From: CAVVEQ01 sp963747315 | Lineage (GTDB): Bacteria; Chloroflexota; Anaerolineae; Anaerolineales; Anaerolineaceae | DNA length: 64,000 nt | Direction of reading: 5' to 3' | Assembly (NCBI GenBank): GCA_963747315.1 | Contig: CAVVEQ010000007.1 | Location: forward strand, 62,001-126,000 | In this document: piece after piece, positions 61,492 through 64,000 of the stretch | Layout: the number at the start of each line of letters is the position of its first letter | Numbering within the stretch: position 1 is the stretch's first letter | The notes under the pieces: model-generated | Seen by the model: the letters and a program-made list of their open reading frames with translations, nothing else | What the model was told of the DNA's origin: nothing | Databases searched by the model: none | Translations under genes and position numbers: made by a program

Positions 61492-62164
61492 TTACGGCAA
61501 TGCTTGGAGCAAATATGGTGCGACCAGGAGCATGCCTTCCACGTATTTCACTATCTCCGAATGGCCACCATTACGGCTTTATCGCCGGTGCGCACCCACA
61601 ACTGGCGGGCATCCGCGCCGTAATTCAAAAAGGCCGAATCGCCGATAGTCGTAACGGGTTCGGCTTTTACCGCGGAAGCGAGAGCATCATTGAACTGTTT
61701 TTCGCTCGCGAAGGTCACATAGGAAAAATAGGCTGCCAGATCATCTTTTCCAAAATCATAGGCGCATCCATTTCCTAGCGATGGGTCGTCAAAGGGGGTC
61801 GGGTCACCCTCCATCGTCCGCGCCACAATCATCTCCCAGGCTTCCGTCGGGACAGCTTCACATATATCAATTTGTCCATCTCCATTAAGATCTTTGGCAG
61901 GTAAAATATTGCTCAGCTCTGGAAGGGAAGCAAGCAAGTCGGTTGGATCAACATTCGTGAGGTCTTCCTGGGCGAGTAAATTCTCAGCCCCGAAAGCATC
62001 CGTTGGGGTTGTTTCCTTGAGCATTTGTGCGGAGGTGGTTGGTTCTGGTTTTGGAGAATAACATCAGTAATCGAAGGTTTAAAGCTGGATGTGAGGCTGC
62101 AAGCTAGCGTGGTCATTAAACGCGCAAAAACAGCTATAAACATATAGAAGTGGTTAAATTTCAT
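61492..62164 (-). pseudogene. Lipoprotein with DxDxDG calcium-like loop, frameshifted
   Basis: The start MKFNHFYMFIAVFARLMTTL is followed by the lipobox ACSL at 62164 (GGAGGAGAAA upstream). A frameshift near 62030 joins to MLKETTPTDAFGAENLLAQ. DLNGDGQIDICEAVP is a dockerin/EF-hand-like Ca-binding loop. The end is also shifted near 61560: VMVAI is followed by SEIVKYVEGMLLVAPYLLQA (stop at 61492). About 220 residues. It is first of a two-gene unit with the ZU5-like lipoprotein. Confidence 0.6.
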
Positions 62165-62354
62165 TTTCTCCTCCATTTTTCAATAAAAAACGAATGTTTT
62201 TATTCACCCTAATACGACCATTATTATCATATTTAATCATTATAATGAGTAAATATATTAAAATCAAGGGTTAAGTATGCCGAATTGGATTAAATCAATC
62301 CGCCAAACGCATACATCCCTTATAATCATCAAAACCTTTCTCTAACCCCTCGCG

Positions 62355-63213
62355 ATGAGGTTTCCCTTGCCCAGTCTTCGCAGTCAACTCTTCCAGCGCG
62401 TGATGCGCCTCTTCCTCCCGCGCCTTTCCAGCGGACGCCCTGTGCAGGAATCCCGCGAAAGGCTGGGTCGTATCGTTTACTGGACCTGGTTCCTCACCAA
62501 TTGGGTGGATGCGCGCGGGATGGTCGCCAAAGGGGTTACCAGTGAGTTCATCACTCCAAAGCAATGTGGATCCCGAGCATGCCATTCTATACCTGCACGG
62601 CGGTGGTTACACCATCTGCTCCCCGTCCACCCACCGCAACCTGGCAGGGCGGATCGCCAAAGCCTCGCAGGCCTACACCCTGGTTCCCGATTACCGCCTG
62701 GCACCCGAGCACCCCTTTCCCGCCGCGCTGAATGATACGCTGGCTTGCTGGGATTGGCTGCTGGCCCAGGGATACCGGGAGGCGGATATCAGTGTCGGCG
62801 GGGATTCCGCCGGCGGCGGGCTTGCCCTGGCACTGGCTCTGGAGTTAAAAGAGGCAGGCAGGCCGATGCCTTCCTCCATTTTCCTGCTCTCCCCATGGGT
62901 GAATCTCTCGGAAGCTGGAGATTTTGGCAGGCTTTACCTTCCGGAGGGCGATCTGCGGGACCCGTTGGTTTCTCCTTTATTCGGCGATCTCCGCGGGCTG
63001 CCGCCTGTGCTCATCCATGCCGGCGGGGATGATTTCCTCCTCCAGGATGCGTTGGACCTGGAAGCCAAATTACGCGCGGATGGCACCCCGGTTGAACTCA
63101 GGCTGTGGGATGGGCTCTGGCATGTTTTCCAGGCTTTTGCTCCCTTCTTCCCCGAAGCCGGCCAGTCCATCAGCGCTATCGGCGGATTCATCCGCGATCG
63201 TTTTTCCTCATAA
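62355..63213 (+). pseudogene. HSL-family alpha/beta hydrolase (esterase), one frameshift
   Basis: The N-terminus (MRFPLPSLRSQLFQRVMRLF) lies in one frame to about 62560 (SEFITPKQ), then the frame shifts to NVDPEHAILYLHGGGYTICS. The oxyanion-hole motif HGGGY, the nucleophile GGDSAGGGLALAL, the acid in IHAGGDDFLLQDA and the histidine in GLWHVFQAF are all present, giving a complete triad of the hormone-sensitive-lipase type. Rejoined, about 286 residues. It acts on short esters; the natural substrate is unknown. Confidence 0.85.
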
Positions 63214-63316
63214 AACGCTTAAAATCCGCATATTGCGCATTCCTGTTAATCGGGTCATAATCAGGTCAAACCATGTCTGGGAGGGATGTCCCTTTCCTGC
63301 ATTTGGAGGTAATCAA

Positions 63317-63944
63317 ATGAAAAAATTCATTCTGCTAATTCTGCTTGCAGCTGTGCTTGCGGCTTGTGCGCCAAACGTACCCGCCCAGCCGACAGTGGAC
63401 ATCGCCCAGGTGAAAACAGCGGCAGTTGCCACATTCCAGGCTTCCCAACCGACGGCTGAACCGGTGATCCCCACGGTTGAACCCCCCACCGCCACTAGCC
63501 CTGCCGACTGCCACCGAGTCGGTCACCCTGGTGCCCACCCCCACGATTCTTGTCCCCACCCTTGCGCCCACCAAAAAACCTGCAACCTCTGGCGGTGGCA
63601 AAGTGTTGGAAGGCGATCATGCCTACCTGGCAGATCAATCCCCGCGTGATTTTGAAATCATCAAGTCGGGTACTGGCATGCCGGTCTATTACACTTTCCA
63701 GAACATTGGTACCACCACCTGGACCAAGAATTACACATTCCGTTATCACAAAGGTTACAAGGCCTGGGGGGAGACTTCAGTGAGCCTTCCGCACGAAGTG
63801 AAACCAGGCGAGACGGTTTTCATCGGCATGTGGGTTTTCCCACCCGAGGATCCCGGAGGTTTATACATCACCTACTGGGGTTTATTCAATGAGGATGGCG
63901 AGCGCTTCAATCAGGTGAACTACCCCTTCTACGTGGCGGAATGA
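63317..63944 (+). pseudogene. Lipoprotein with NBR1-type Ig-like domain, one frameshift
   Basis: The start at 63317 (GGAGGT upstream) gives MKKFILLILLAAVLAACAPN, a lipoprotein signal with a lipobox cysteine. A Pro/Thr/Val-rich linker (PTVEPPTATSP) is interrupted near 63490-63510, and the frame continues with PTATESVTLVPTPTILVPTL. The C-terminal domain reads FQNIGTTTWTKNYTFRYHKG and FIGMWVFPPEDPGGLYITYW, the tryptophan-rich pattern of the next-to-BRCA1 Ig-like domain. About 209 residues. This domain is frequent in exported Anaerolineae lipoproteins; function unknown. Confidence 0.8.
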
Positions 63945-63980
63945 GAAATCTGGAGAGGATTACAACAACTGTATGCAGCA

Positions 63981-64000
63981 CCCGGGTGGATTCCGCCCGG
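63981..64000 (+). terminator. Hairpin at the right edge, tail missing
   Basis: CCGGGTGGA can pair with TCCGCCCGG (one wobble). It follows the lipoprotein gene, and the window ends before any T-run could be seen. Confidence 0.4.

Overview
The window reads like a chromosomal segment of a free-living bacterium of the phylum Chloroflexota, most likely class Anaerolineae. This is an inference from gene content and style: GC-rich DNA, a DUF4013 membrane protein, SpoVS without a visible sporulation locus, a serine-palmitoyltransferase-like enzyme, many small lipoproteins with Thr/Pro-rich linkers, a giant beta-helix surface protein, and promoters that place the -10 box directly before the start codon. 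No 16S rRNA gene is present, so the assignment cannot be confirmed here.

Layout. 1-6.4 kb: a PEPCK-like protein cut by the window edge, a broken FAD oxidoreductase, tRNA-Arg(GCG) with a partial copy of its own 3' end, small membrane proteins, a LysM/M23 peptidase and an acetyltransferase. 6.5-10.2 kb: dnaN, a PEP/pyruvate-binding-domain protein, and two near-perfect ParB-binding parS sites. 10.2-19.1 kb: lipoprotein hydrolase, slipin and GntR regulator; rubrerythrin; pdxS-pdxT (vitamin B6); a DUF4013 protein; a metallo-beta-lactamase-fold hydrolase; Mrp. 19.3-24.1 kb: a 1575-residue secreted beta-helix protein. 24.1-26.9 kb: a wrecked DUF2804 gene and two AT-rich accessory genes. 27-35 kb: M24 peptidase, SCP2 protein, glutamate dehydrogenase with an attenuator-like leader, a secreted Met-containing protein next to a two-component system, and the SPT-like enzyme. 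35-50.4 kb: PadR/DUF2812, gatB, M42 peptidase, thioesterase, Rrf2 regulator, MFS transporter, hutI, HD hydrolase, inositol monophosphatase, oligoendopeptidase F, CorA, HEAT-repeat protein, deoxynucleoside kinase and nucleotidyltransferase. 50.45-50.83 kb: a cluster of seven DnaA-box-like sequences with AT-rich DNA, a candidate oriC. 50.9-64 kb: SpoVS, a second deoxynucleoside kinase, ferredoxin, tRNA-Asn, an AT-rich acetyltransferase flanked by short inverted-repeat elements, lactate dehydrogenase, an AT-rich nuclease-like gene, a membrane glycosyltransferase-like protein, a methyltransferase, an RNHCP protein, two linked lipoproteins, an HSL-type esterase and an Ig-like lipoprotein.

The origin theme ties the window together: dnaN, two parS sites and a DnaA-box cluster lie within 45 kb, yet no dnaA, parA or parB is visible. 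The other clear trait is the number of interrupted genes. About sixteen genes are split by one or more single-base frameshifts that leave both halves well conserved, and one pair of indels compensates within a gene. This looks mainly like consensus error in the assembly; only the DUF2804 gene is so fragmented that real decay is also plausible. Broken genes are given over their whole span with the likely join marked.
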